A stretch of DNA of 57,393 nt, taken from Nitrososphaerales archaeon (GTDB lineage: Archaea > Thermoproteota > Nitrososphaeria > Nitrososphaerales > CADDZS01). Below, piece after piece: positions 32,983 through 41,885 of this stretch (its first letter is position 1; every line of letters begins with the position of its first letter). The position numbers and the translations under genes are program-made. The notes under the pieces were generated by a model. It saw only the letters and a program-made list of their open reading frames with translations. It was not told the origin of the DNA and made no database searches. The stretch lies in assembly GCA_030041295.1 (NCBI GenBank), contig JASHOD010000014.1:1-57393 (forward strand), in the 5' to 3' direction.

Positions 32983-35457
32983 GTGATACAGATTTTGAAA
33001 GAAGCTGAACTTTACATCCCGTTGGCGAATGGCAAAGTGAAATGCACTGCGTGTGCGAGACACTGTCAAGTGGGAGAAGGGCAGATTGGTCTTTGCGGAA
33101 TCCGCCAAAACGTCGGCGGCAAGTTGCAGCTTCTATCTTACGGAAAATTGTTCACGGGGCATATTGATCCGATAGAAAAGAAACCCGTCACGCACTACCA
33201 GCCTGGGTCCAGAATTTTTTCGGTCGCTACTTCGGGGTGTAGCTGGCTTTGCAAGTATTGCTTTGGCAATAAGACTCCAGTTCTTACAAGTGAAGGACTC
33301 TTGAGATTTGATGAGTTATTTGGTCGAGGCGAATTAGTTGAGAGCTCAGAAACCGATTTTGTTTCGGTACCTAAGAATCTTTTCACCATTACAGACAAAG
33401 GGCGCATGAGAAAAATCGAAGCAGTTTTCAAGCATCATTACAAAGGAAACTTGCTTCGGATTATTCCATATTATTTGCCCGCGGTCGAGTGTACGCCAAA
33501 CCACAAATTCCTCGCAACAACAGATCCAAACTCTCACCCCCAGATGGTGAGTGCCGATAAACTCTCGAAGGGCTTCTATCTCGCAGTGCCTAAGCTCAAA
33601 GATGAAGGGGAAAGATCAGATGCCATAGATTTGGAAGAAGTACTCAAAGCTGTTATTTCGGGTTATCGAAAATTAACTAATCATCAAAGCAAAGCTTTGA
33701 TTCGAAGCAAGGTAGCGAGCGATCTGAAGAACGGACTGGGAATCCGTGAAATTGCAAGACGTAATGGATTGTCAAAGTCTGGGGTTAGCCTTCTAGCAAA
33801 GCGCTACCGCGAGCAAGGCGAATCAGTGTTTCTCTATGGATATTCTCTAAACGGGATTACCGAAAGAGAAAGCGTTTTGAAGTTGAGCGGATCGAAACGC
33901 GGAGGAATTCCACGATTCATCAAAATTGATGAAAAACTGGCTTGGCTTTTGGGGATTTATTGTGCAGAAGGAAATGTGACGAAATTCTCTGGTCGGCCTA
34001 ACACGCATGTCCTCAGTTTCACGTTTGGCAGTCTAGATACTGATCTAATGGTAAAGACCGCTTCGATACTCTACGACATCTTCATAGAATCCGTCGCCGT
34101 AACAGTGCAAGGACCCGCAACTAGACTTGTTGTTAATAACTCCACATTGGCGTTGACAATTCAGGGCCTCGCTGGAGGCAATTCTCATGCCAAGAAAGTT
34201 CCAAACCAGATTCTTTTTAGCAAACATCCGGCTATCTTGTCGGCTTTCCTATCGGGTTACCTCGCCGGAGATGGATATTCCACTCTATCAAGGAGAGCTG
34301 GTTATGGCATTTTAGGATCTACTTCAGTTTCAGAGGAACTCACTTTAGGTATTTCGTACTGCCTGTTAAGGCTCCAAAGCATTCCAAGAATTTACGTTTC
34401 GAAGACCAGTGGAAGGCGTTCACTGATGGGAAGAGAGGTTAACAGGTCCGATGAACATATGATGCATCTACTGGCAAAATCCTGTGATATGAGCAGTGAT
34501 TCGGTCAGCTGGGAAGAGCTGCCGAATCTGGCTGTCCAGACTGAGGATTTCACGCTCATACCTATCAGAAATGTGGAATCGATTTCGTATGTTGGTCCGG
34601 TATACAACTTGCAAGTGTCTGAAGACCACACTTACAATGCATCTTTCTTCGCAGTATCTAATTGCCAAAACTACGATATCTCTCAAAGGAGAAAAATTGA
34701 GGGATTCGACATTTTACCCGAGGAAGTTCCAAAGCTCGCCCTCGCGCAAGAATGCCAAGGAATCGCCTACACTTACAACGAGCCTTCAATTTTCATCGAA
34801 TTTGCGAAAGACATCGGGATAGAAGCGCACCGAAAGGGGCTGTTCAATATCTTCGTCTCGAATGGATATGATACGGCGGAATCCGTCGCCATGATGAGTA
34901 AATTCCTCGATTGCATTACCGTTGATTTTAAGGGAAGCGGGGAGACCTCGTTCGTTAGACAATACATAGGGATTCCGAACGCCGACCCGATATTCGACAC
35001 TTTGAGTGAATTGAAGGAAAAGACGAAAATTCATGTCGAGATCACGGATCTCATAGTGCCGAAAGTCGGAGATAGTTTAGAGCAAGCTAGGAAACTCTCG
35101 AAATGGGTGTACGATAATTTAGGATCTGAGACGCCAATCCATTTCTTGCGCTTCCACCCCGATTACAAAATGATGGATTTCCCCAGTACGCCGATTGAGA
35201 CACTCGAGAAACACCACAAAGTGGCAAAGGAAGTAGGACTAAAGTACGCTTACATCGGAAACGTCCCAGGACATCCTCTTGAACATACGTACTGCCCTGA
35301 ATGCAAGAATATCGTCGTTCACCGATACGGCTATGACATCACGGGCTGGTTCCTCGATTCAAAGAATAATTGCAATTTCTGCGGCAACCACATTCCAATT
35401 GAAGGGAAACTCGCTTCATCCGTTAATGAGGAGCGGTTTCTTCCAGCATACTTCTAA
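32983..35457 (+). CDS. amrS: AmmeMemoRadiSam radical SAM enzyme (AmrS) interrupted by an intein
   Basis: 824-residue precursor from a GTG start; removing the intein (residues 93-560) leaves a 356-residue host protein. The N-extein has CTACARHCQV and GLCGIRQNVGGKLQLLSYG, typical of AmrS. The radical SAM cluster motif is CSWLCKYC after splicing, continuing QNYDISQ. The intein splits this motif just before its third cysteine, so the unspliced precursor cannot form the cluster. C-extein features include AYTYNEPSIF and a C-terminal Cys set (YCPECKN, CNFCGNH). AmrS belongs to the AMMECR1/Memo/radical SAM system of unknown chemistry. Confidence 0.92.
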   Translation: MIQILKEAELYIPLANGKVKCTACARHCQVGEGQIGLCGIRQNVGGKLQLLSYGKLFTGHIDPIEKKPVTHYQPGSRIFSVATSGCSWLCKYCFGNKTPVLTSEGLLRFDELFGRGELVESSETDFVSVPKNLFTITDKGRMRKIEAVFKHHYKGNLLRIIPYYLPAVECTPNHKFLATTDPNSHPQMVSADKLSKGFYLAVPKLKDEGERSDAIDLEEVLKAVISGYRKLTNHQSKALIRSKVASDLKNGLGIREIARRNGLSKSGVSLLAKRYREQGESVFLYGYSLNGITERESVLKLSGSKRGGIPRFIKIDEKLAWLLGIYCAEGNVTKFSGRPNTHVLSFTFGSLDTDLMVKTASILYDIFIESVAVTVQGPATRLVVNNSTLALTIQGLAGGNSHAKKVPNQILFSKHPAILSAFLSGYLAGDGYSTLSRRAGYGILGSTSVSEELTLGISYCLLRLQSIPRIYVSKTSGRRSLMGREVNRSDEHMMHLLAKSCDMSSDSVSWEELPNLAVQTEDFTLIPIRNVESISYVGPVYNLQVSEDHTYNASFFAVSNCQNYDISQRRKIEGFDILPEEVPKLALAQECQGIAYTYNEPSIFIEFAKDIGIEAHRKGLFNIFVSNGYDTAESVAMMSKFLDCITVDFKGSGETSFVRQYIGIPNADPIFDTLSELKEKTKIHVEITDLIVPKVGDSLEQARKLSKWVYDNLGSETPIHFLRFHPDYKMMDFPSTPIETLEKHHKVAKEVGLKYAYIGNVPGHPLEHTYCPECKNIVVHRYGYDITGWFLDSKNNCNFCGNHIPIEGKLASSVNEERFLPAYF
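33259..34662 (+). mobile_element. Intein with LAGLIDADG homing endonuclease and HTH, in amrS
   Basis: 468 residues. It starts with Cys (CFGNKTPVLTSEGLLRFDEL, splicing block A), has block B at AVECTPNHKFLAT (TPNH), and ends VYNLQVSEDHTYNASFFAVSN with Asn followed by the +1 Cys of the host. The penultimate residue is Ser instead of the usual His. DOD motifs LAWLLGIYCAEG and FLSGYLAGDG retain both acidic residues, so the endonuclease may be active. A helix-turn-helix (LGIREIARRNGLSKSGVSLL) lies between the splicing and endonuclease parts. Confidence 0.93.
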
Positions 35458-35519
35458 TAAGTGAGACGTTTCCTCTAATTCAGAAAGTCGCGGATAGGAA
35501 GGGGTTGTCTAGATAGAAA

Positions 35520-35729
35520 ATGTGCTACGATGTAATTTCATGCCCAGGTTGTGGAGAGTGGTTGGACGAGTTTAGCGCGTCGATACATCAATGCACGAGC
35601 CTTCTAGTTGAAGAAGTGGAAGAAGCGATGAAAAAGCAAATCGAAGAAAAAAAGACGCAGCGAAAAGAACCGATCCTTGTTTCAATCCCTTCGAAGAGAA
35701 AGAATCCGAGAGCTGCTACGAACAATTAG
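35520..35729 (+). CDS. Small zinc-ribbon protein
   Basis: 69 residues. CPGCGEW near the N-terminus and an HQC about 15 residues later can form a zinc site; the remainder is a charged helix (LVEEVEEAMKKQIEEKKTQR). Its TAG overlaps the next gene's GTG by one base, so it is coupled to the PAC2 gene. Function unknown. Confidence 0.65.
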   Translation: MCYDVISCPGCGEWLDEFSASIHQCTSLLVEEVEEAMKKQIEEKKTQRKEPILVSIPSKRKNPRAATNN

Positions 35730-36595
35730 TGGAGAAGAACCCTCATCTTTCATCTTTTCATTCTGATGTCAAGGAAAACAGACTGGTTTTGAAAATCGAT
35801 ATTGTAGAAAAGGAAACTCCTGAACTTTCCGACCCCATAGTCATCTGCGGTTTGCCCGGATCTGCTCTAGTCGGAAAGCTTGCGGTAGACCATTTGATCG
35901 AGGAACTACCGGCCCAACACATGGCCGAGATATACCTCGACGGCCTGGCTCCCCAAGTGTTCATAGAAAGCGATGGAACAGTCACAGGTCTGAACAATGA
36001 CATATTCTATTGGAAGAGCAGAGTAAAAGGAATCCCTGATCTTATTCTTTACACGGCCGACGCTCAACCCACAGTTCAAGAATCAGAGTATAAATTATCC
36101 GAATTCGTCGTTGATTATTTCCAAAGCAAGTTCAAGGCAAAGGAAATGATAACGCTCGGCGCGTATGTGACAGGCGCCTTCCCAAAGGACCCGAAAGTAT
36201 ATGTCGCTGCGACCGAGGGGTCCCTGGTGAAAGAAGCAACGTCAAAGGGATGCCAAGTTATGACAGAAGGCACGATCACCGGCATGAACGGGATTTTGCT
36301 CGGAATAGCGAAACTCAAGGGGATGAGGGGATACTCATTACTCGGAGAAACCTCCGGGTTTGCTCTAGACCCCAAAGCCTCAGAGGCACTACTTATGATT
36401 CTCGAGAAGCTGATCGGAGTCAAGGTAGATATGAAGGAACTGGAAGAAAGAGCGAAGGAGGCCGAAGGCGTGCTCCAGAGCGTCGAAGCCCTGCGAAAAC
36501 AGCAGCAACATCAACAAGGTCAGGAAGCGGGAGAAGGACTTACTGACCAGGCTAACGAAAACGAAGACAAAAAGAAGCTAGGTTACATCAGCTAG
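35729..36595 (+). CDS. PAC2-family protein (proteasome assembly chaperone-like)
   Basis: 288 residues from a GTG. The PAC2 pattern is visible in PIVICGLPGSALVGKLAVDH, MITLGAYVTGAFPKDPKVYV and GTITGMNGILLGIAKLKGM. The C-terminal 60 residues are a helical, Gln/Glu-rich tail. Archaeal PAC2 relatives include PbaA/PbaB proteasome-associated proteins; the C-terminus here (LGYIS) lacks a clear HbYX motif, so proteasome binding is not assured. It converges with the next gene, overlapping by 8 bp. Confidence 0.82.
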   Translation: MEKNPHLSSFHSDVKENRLVLKIDIVEKETPELSDPIVICGLPGSALVGKLAVDHLIEELPAQHMAEIYLDGLAPQVFIESDGTVTGLNNDIFYWKSRVKGIPDLILYTADAQPTVQESEYKLSEFVVDYFQSKFKAKEMITLGAYVTGAFPKDPKVYVAATEGSLVKEATSKGCQVMTEGTITGMNGILLGIAKLKGMRGYSLLGETSGFALDPKASEALLMILEKLIGVKVDMKELEERAKEAEGVLQSVEALRKQQQHQQGQEAGEGLTDQANENEDKKKLGYIS

Positions 36596-37337
36596 TCGGA
36601 AGCGGTGGATGAATTCGCTCGCCCGTTTCTGCATCCTCAATTATGATAGCTCCGGTCGGACACATTTGTGCCGCAATTAGGATCTCGTCGTTTGTAGCGC
36701 CGCTGGGATCGACGACGTAAGCAAGAGGAGCAAGAAGCGACGGACTGGTTTGCTTCTTTAGCTGAAAGACTTTCGGCGCGAGGTTAACGCAGACGGCGTT
36801 CGCGATGCAGATGTCTTCGTCCACTCTTATCCGAATCGAGTGCAGCTCTCTTTTCTTGATCGTAAGAGGTTCGTATCTGTATCCTAGGTAAAACGATGCA
36901 AAGCCAAGGACGATCATCGCCCCGCCGTATTCCTTAGCAGAGTTGCTTGTCACCATTTCCCAGCCAAGGAATTGCTGTCCGTAACAGGTGTACCCTACGC
37001 TAGAAGACACGCAGACAACGTTGCTCGCGTTTCCGTTGAATTGCGGTTGAGCAATCTGAGCTGCCTGGTCTGCGGAGATAAATGTCTGGCTCTGGTTCAG
37101 AGGGACACTTACGGTCTGCGAAAGCAATTGATAGTTCGCTTGACGAACCGGAACAAAACCGTAGGCGAGCAACGCCAACCCGATGATTAGGATTATGATT
37201 CCGAGGTAAACGAGCGGATCCTTCTTTTGAAAGAAACTCCTACTTTCATCTTTTTTGTCCGAGTTGGCGAACTCATCGGAGTTAGAAGAACTCAATTTGA
37301 CTCGGAAACCAGGCCCGAAGTAGAATTTTCTCATCAC
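36588..37337 (-). CDS. Membrane-anchored ferredoxin-domain protein
   Basis: 249 residues. Two membrane helices (LVYLGIIILIIGLALLAYGF and GGAMIVLGFASFYLGY) flank an extracellular loop of about 80 residues with two Cys (VVCVSSSVGYTC). A cytoplasmic C-terminal ferredoxin domain follows: VDEDICIANAVCVNLAPKVF, then AAQMCPTGAI. The C-x5-C ... C-P spacing is that of ferredoxins with a [3Fe-4S] or [4Fe-4S] cluster. A membrane-tethered electron carrier is inferred. Confidence 0.82.
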   Translation of the reverse strand: MMRKFYFGPGFRVKLSSSNSDEFANSDKKDESRSFFQKKDPLVYLGIIILIIGLALLAYGFVPVRQANYQLLSQTVSVPLNQSQTFISADQAAQIAQPQFNGNASNVVCVSSSVGYTCYGQQFLGWEMVTSNSAKEYGGAMIVLGFASFYLGYRYEPLTIKKRELHSIRIRVDEDICIANAVCVNLAPKVFQLKKQTSPSLLAPLAYVVDPSGATNDEILIAAQMCPTGAIIIEDAETGERIHPPLPTS

Positions 37338-37428
37338 AGTTCATTTAAGATTTGACGCGAAATCGAAGTCGAAGTGCGCAAGAGCGTATCGTTTTTAGTC
37401 TAGTTATTGTATATACCTGCTCCGAATA

Positions 37429-38007
37429 TTGACCACCGAAGCACTGACTAAAACTTACAACATTGACCCGTTCGTCCAGATTGCGAAGAACGTAGACTCG
37501 GGGACATTTAATTTCAAAGATCTTTTCATTGGTTTCGAAAAACTTTCGGCTGTCCAAACGATCTTTGGAAAAAAGACCGATGAAGTACTTTCGAAACTGA
37601 AAGTAGAAGTTTTTCCTCGGAAGGGATTCATGGGAGTGTCAGACGAGGACGGTCATATCTTCGCGAGCAAATACTACCTCAACGAGGGAGATATTTGGTC
37701 TGTATACCTAGACGCCGTGCACGAACTAGTCCATGTTAGGCAGTTCTTCGAAGGAAAGAATCTCTTTGATCCTGCTTTCTCGTACGTGGACCGACCCACC
37801 GAAATAGAAGCGTATCGATTAGGCGTAATAGAAGCAAGACGGATAGGACTTTCAGAGCAGGAAATATTCGACTATCTTGAGGTTCCGTGGGTTACGAAAG
37901 CAGAACACGTCAAACTGGCAAATACGTGCAATGTGGCGATGGATCAGATTAACATTTCGCCCCACAAGAGTCCGAAGCACGGCAATATCAGAAAGAAAAA
38001 ATCATAG
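37429..38007 (+). CDS. Zincin-like metallopeptidase-fold protein
   Basis: 192 residues from a TTG. The zinc motif is HELVHVRQFFEG (about residues 99-110) with a downstream glutamate in DRPTEIEAYRLG, the HExxH...E arrangement of gluzincin-like folds. A TTGTATATA element at about 37404-37412 sits just upstream, suggesting a nearly leaderless transcript. No signal peptide, so cytoplasmic. The basic C-terminus (KSPKHGNIRKKKS) may bind nucleic acid. Substrate unknown. It converges with the HIT gene, overlapping by 6 bp. Confidence 0.75.
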   Translation: MTTEALTKTYNIDPFVQIAKNVDSGTFNFKDLFIGFEKLSAVQTIFGKKTDEVLSKLKVEVFPRKGFMGVSDEDGHIFASKYYLNEGDIWSVYLDAVHELVHVRQFFEGKNLFDPAFSYVDRPTEIEAYRLGVIEARRIGLSEQEIFDYLEVPWVTKAEHVKLANTCNVAMDQINISPHKSPKHGNIRKKKS

Positions 38008-38472
38008 TCTCGACAGCTCGGCAATGATTTTTTCTGCGACATCCTTCATCTCGTCGTCCGAGAGTTGTTTTCTATCCATCCATTTCCCCTTGTCCGAGAG
38101 TTTTACTGGGATTGTGTGAATGTGGACGTGTGGTACAACTTGATTTGCGGCTTCACCGTTGTTTTGTACAAATCTGAATCCGTCTGCTTCTGTCGCTTCG
38201 ACTATTGCCCTAGAAACCATCGAGGCGACTTTGAATAGTCCCCCTATTTCCTCCTCGTTCATGTCCCAAATCGTTTCGCCATGTTGCTTAGGACATACCA
38301 GGGTGTGCCCTCTGCTGAAGGGATACGCGTCTAAAAATGCGATGTATTTGTTGTCTTGATAGACTGTGAAGGACGGTAGACTTCCTCCGACTATTTTGCA
38401 AAACACGCAATTTTCTGGTGAGACGTCTTTGGAGCTGTTGAGTTTTCTCCGTCTTTCTTTCTGACTCGCCAA
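38002..38472 (-). CDS. HIT family hydrolase
   Basis: 156 residues. CVFCKIVGGSLPSFTVYQ is the typical HIT start, and the catalytic histidine triad is VPHVHIHTIPV. The Cys pair in CVFC suggests a zinc site as in HINT proteins. Members hydrolyse nucleoside phosphoramidates or dinucleoside polyphosphates. The N-terminal 20 residues are a basic extension. Confidence 0.93.
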   Translation of the reverse strand: MASQKERRRKLNSSKDVSPENCVFCKIVGGSLPSFTVYQDNKYIAFLDAYPFSRGHTLVCPKQHGETIWDMNEEEIGGLFKVASMVSRAIVEATEADGFRFVQNNGEAANQVVPHVHIHTIPVKLSDKGKWMDRKQLSDDEMKDVAEKIIAELSRL

Positions 38473-38589
38473 TTTTCACGATAACCCGTTGCTTTTTCTG
38501 TCATCTTAGTTTTGCGGAACAGGTTTCATTTCGGGAATAATCGTTGTAAGTGTTTTCCCGTTGCGAGTGCGATTTTTGAATCCAATTTC

Positions 38590-39159
38590 CTACGACGACG
38601 GTGTGACATCAATCGTTCCATTGAGCGATACTGTTAGGTAGGTACCAAGAGTATTTCCGATATAGTTGACATCCGCCGTTGCAAGAAAAGCCTCGATCTT
38701 GAGGGTGTGATTCCCGCTGGGCAATGCGAGATTTTGAATTTCGAAATAGAATGCCTGAAGACCGGAGATTCTTTGTGAAGAGACTTGCACGTTGGGATAC
38801 GATTGCCCGTCGATCAACAGGGTGGATGATTGCAAGGAAAGGGCAACTCCCTTTGTAAAACCTGAAGATATATGCTCACTTACTAGCCCGCAATATATCG
38901 CCATCCTGGATGAACCAGTATTCGGAATTTTTGCGCTATAGTCGAGTCCAAATTTGAAAAAGTAAGTACCCGAGCTATCTGTGATGTTGTAACCTACGGT
39001 AGACAATGAACCACCAAAAAGTCCACTCGTTAGCTGAGACACGGATTGGACAGGGAGCGGCGATGGCGAGTCTATTGTCCATAACAAAAGACCAATAATA
39101 ATGGCGAGGACAATAACTATCACACTGGTATTGATTAGCATTTTTGCGCGTCGTCTCAT
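38590..39159 (-). CDS. Membrane-anchored extracellular protein, unknown
   Basis: 189 residues with an N-terminal signal anchor (MLINTSVIVIVLAIIIGLLL) and an all-beta extracellular domain containing several NxS/T sites and Ser-rich loops. No family was recognised. It stands alone on the minus strand between the HIT and elp3 genes. Confidence 0.6.
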   Translation of the reverse strand: MRRRAKMLINTSVIVIVLAIIIGLLLWTIDSPSPLPVQSVSQLTSGLFGGSLSTVGYNITDSSGTYFFKFGLDYSAKIPNTGSSRMAIYCGLVSEHISSGFTKGVALSLQSSTLLIDGQSYPNVQVSSQRISGLQAFYFEIQNLALPSGNHTLKIEAFLATADVNYIGNTLGTYLTVSLNGTIDVTPSS

Positions 39160-39296
39160 TGTTATCCGATTCCAATGAAGAAATGATGCACGGGTCTATT
39201 AAACTCAGGATGACATATCGATGACGGAACAACTCAAATAGAATCGAAGAACGTCATAAGGTTTGTCAAATTACTCACAAAGGAGATGATTCCCTC

Positions 39297-40910
39297 TTGG
39301 TCATGCAAGTGCTCGAGAATGAAAGAAATGCCCTCCTCGAGATTGCGCATGCGCTTGAGCGATTGGAGCTCGATGCAAAGGTGCCGAACCAAAAGGAAAT
39401 CTGGAAACTAAAGTTAGGGGCATGCCAAAAATACCATTTGGATCGAGTGCCGAAGAACTCCGAGATATTGGAATTCCTATCTCCTCCCACCAAGCTCGCG
39501 CTGGAAGAAAAACTGCGCAGAAAGAGCATTCGAACGAGGTCTGGCATTGCTGTCGTCACCGCGATCACTAAACCGTTCGATTGCCCTCACGGGACCTGCA
39601 CGTTTTGTCCAGGAGGAGTGCGTTTTGGAACTCCTCAGAGTTACACGCCAGAATCCCCCGCCGCATCATTTGGACTAAGACGCGAGTTTGATCCTGGAAA
39701 ACAAGTCGAAGATGCGATTGCGATTCTCGAAAGGAATGGTCACGACACGAGCAAGGTCGAACTGATTTTGCTTGGTGGTACGATTCTAGCAATGCCAAGA
39801 GATTATCAAGAGGATTTCGTGAGGAAAAGCTACGAAGCACTGAACGGAGCAAGATCAGTATCTCTCATTGAATCTCTCAGGCGAAACGAATTTGCGCGCC
39901 ATAGATGCGTGGGACTGACTATCGAAACAAAGCCCGACTGGTGTAAGCGCGAGCATGTTGACCTCTTGCTTTCGTACGGAACTACGCGTGTGGAAATCGG
40001 AGTGCAATCGTTAAGACCAGAGGTTTTGCGCCATGTCAATAGAGGTCATACCCTAGAAGACACGTACAACGCTTTCTCTACCGCTCGGGATTCAGCAATG
40101 AAAATCGTCGCTCATATGATGCCAGGTCTCCCTTTGTCTGATCCAGAAAAAGATCTTGAGGACCTCTTGGAAGTAGTCTCGGACGATCGCTTGAAGCCGG
40201 ATATGCTGAAGATCTATCCTACGCTCGTGGTCAAGGGAACAGCACTATACAACCAGTACATGATGGGCAAATACGCGCCCTACAGTCTCGAAGAAATTGT
40301 GGATTTGCTCGCCCGTTTCAAGGCAAGGGTTCCTCCCTGGCTAAGAATCATGAGAATCCAACGAGAAATTCCGAAAACCGAGATAGACGGCGGTGTACGA
40401 TCAGGAAACCTAAGACAGCTCGTTCTGGACGAGATGGCAAAGAGAGGAGATAGATGCCATTGTATTCGATGCAGAGAAATCGGTCGCCATGAACGTCTTG
40501 AAGAATCTACTCCGAAACTGAACAGAATCGATTACGAGGCATCAGGGGGACACGAAGTTTTTCTTTCTTACGTGGATGAGGATACGGAGGCACTATTCGG
40601 CTTTCTACGATTGCGCATCCCTTCTGGAAACGAACATCGCCCGGAATTGAGAAACGAGCGGACCTCGCTGGTACGGGAGCTACACGTGTATGGTACCGTC
40701 GTTCCAATCGGCAAGCAGGCGAGTCCCTCAGGTCAGTCCCAGCAGCAGCACAGGGGGATAGGAACGGCGCTACTGCGTGAATCCGAAGAAATTGCGAGAA
40801 ATGAATTCAATCGAAAGAAGCATGTCGTGATTTCGGCAACGGGAACGCGCGAATACTATCGAAAGCGCGGATACAAGGACGACGGAGCGTATGTTTCGAA
40901 ACCGTTCTGA
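39297..40910 (+). CDS. elp3: Elp3 tRNA uridine-34 carboxymethyl-type modification enzyme
   Basis: 537 residues from a TTG (an ATG two codons later is equally good). The radical SAM domain has the Elp3-type motif CPHGTCTFCPGG and VELILLGGTILAMPRDYQ. Then GLTIETKPDWCKREHVDLLL and VEIGVQSL lead to a zinc/linker Cys set (CHCIRCREIG). A C-terminal GNAT acetyltransferase domain carries RELHVYGTVVPIG and HRGIGTALLRESEEIARNE. Elp3 uses acetyl-CoA and SAM to modify wobble U34 of tRNAs. Complete and of normal length. Confidence 0.95.
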   Translation: MVMQVLENERNALLEIAHALERLELDAKVPNQKEIWKLKLGACQKYHLDRVPKNSEILEFLSPPTKLALEEKLRRKSIRTRSGIAVVTAITKPFDCPHGTCTFCPGGVRFGTPQSYTPESPAASFGLRREFDPGKQVEDAIAILERNGHDTSKVELILLGGTILAMPRDYQEDFVRKSYEALNGARSVSLIESLRRNEFARHRCVGLTIETKPDWCKREHVDLLLSYGTTRVEIGVQSLRPEVLRHVNRGHTLEDTYNAFSTARDSAMKIVAHMMPGLPLSDPEKDLEDLLEVVSDDRLKPDMLKIYPTLVVKGTALYNQYMMGKYAPYSLEEIVDLLARFKARVPPWLRIMRIQREIPKTEIDGGVRSGNLRQLVLDEMAKRGDRCHCIRCREIGRHERLEESTPKLNRIDYEASGGHEVFLSYVDEDTEALFGFLRLRIPSGNEHRPELRNERTSLVRELHVYGTVVPIGKQASPSGQSQQQHRGIGTALLRESEEIARNEFNRKKHVVISATGTREYYRKRGYKDDGAYVSKPF

Positions 40911-40920
40911 AAACTCAAAT

Positions 40921-41724
40921 CTACTCCGAAGGCATTGATATTTTTGCAAGTTTTCCCACTCGCGAAGCATAGTCCTCAATGTCTGATTGTGAGACTGGAA
41001 CTTGTCCGCCATAAAACCTGATCTTGCAGCTACTCGTGACGGTGACTAGCAAAGTTCCATCACCCTCGCCCCCGCTATCGGATGAATCTGACTGAAATTT
41101 ACCGCGAAACGACTTGATGGTCGCTGACGAAGAAAGAAGCTCCTTGTACGTACGGGAGTTCACTGGGTCTGAACCAGAAAGTGTAACGTCGCTGAAGAAT
41201 GGGTTTCCGATTCCAGTAAGTGAGACCGAGGAGACTTCGGTCGCTTCTTTCATCAACTTCGCCATGGCCTCGTTTGACAAAAGCAGGGATGAAGCGATAT
41301 TCTTGTCTCCGCCGAAAAATTCTCCAAGAGATTGGATTACCATGTTCCTTTGTTTTGCTGGAACGTAGTATAGTTCCATCATTCCGTCCTTGCGTACGTG
41401 GAATTCCCCTATTTCAGGTTCGGTGGCCTCTTCCTGTTGCTTCGATAAGCGCCCGGATTGAAGCTTGTACCTTGTTCGCAGGACGCGTTTGTATGAGAGC
41501 ACCAAGAAAAGCACCTCTTCTTTTGACCTTGCGCTAGCGATTACACCCCAATTGCGATCCGAACCTGGGTAGTTTTCCGAAATCCAACGGTCTAGCTCCT
41601 TTGAAGCTAAAGAAGTCTTGGCATCAAGTTGCAAGATTTCAAAGGAAGCACCGTCCTCCCTGATCGAAGTGGGAAACTGAATTCCTTGTAGCTCGATCTG
41701 TTCCCTTTGCATTTTTGAATTCAA
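40921..41724 (-). CDS. Conserved-looking soluble protein, unknown
   Basis: 267 residues from a TTG (ATG at 41712 also possible). No membrane segments or recognised motif. An alpha/beta N-terminal half contains WGVIASARSKEEVLFLVLSY and the C-terminal half is strand-rich (GTLLVTVTSSCKIRFYGGQ). It converges with elp3 with 10 bp between stops. Confidence 0.6.
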   Translation of the reverse strand: MNSKMQREQIELQGIQFPTSIREDGASFEILQLDAKTSLASKELDRWISENYPGSDRNWGVIASARSKEEVLFLVLSYKRVLRTRYKLQSGRLSKQQEEATEPEIGEFHVRKDGMMELYYVPAKQRNMVIQSLGEFFGGDKNIASSLLLSNEAMAKLMKEATEVSSVSLTGIGNPFFSDVTLSGSDPVNSRTYKELLSSSATIKSFRGKFQSDSSDSGGEGDGTLLVTVTSSCKIRFYGGQVPVSQSDIEDYASRVGKLAKISMPSE

Positions 41725-41885
41725 AAGCTGAAAAAATTGTACCAGGATTTTAAGAGAATTGGTATGATTGTTTCCTTCTTTGATTAGAAGTGCTATCCTC
41801 TTCTCAGAAAAGTCTAAAACACTAGTAAGTCTAACGGCTGTGAGCTGATTGTAACCACAGGATGAGAAAATCAGCTAGGTAGCAA

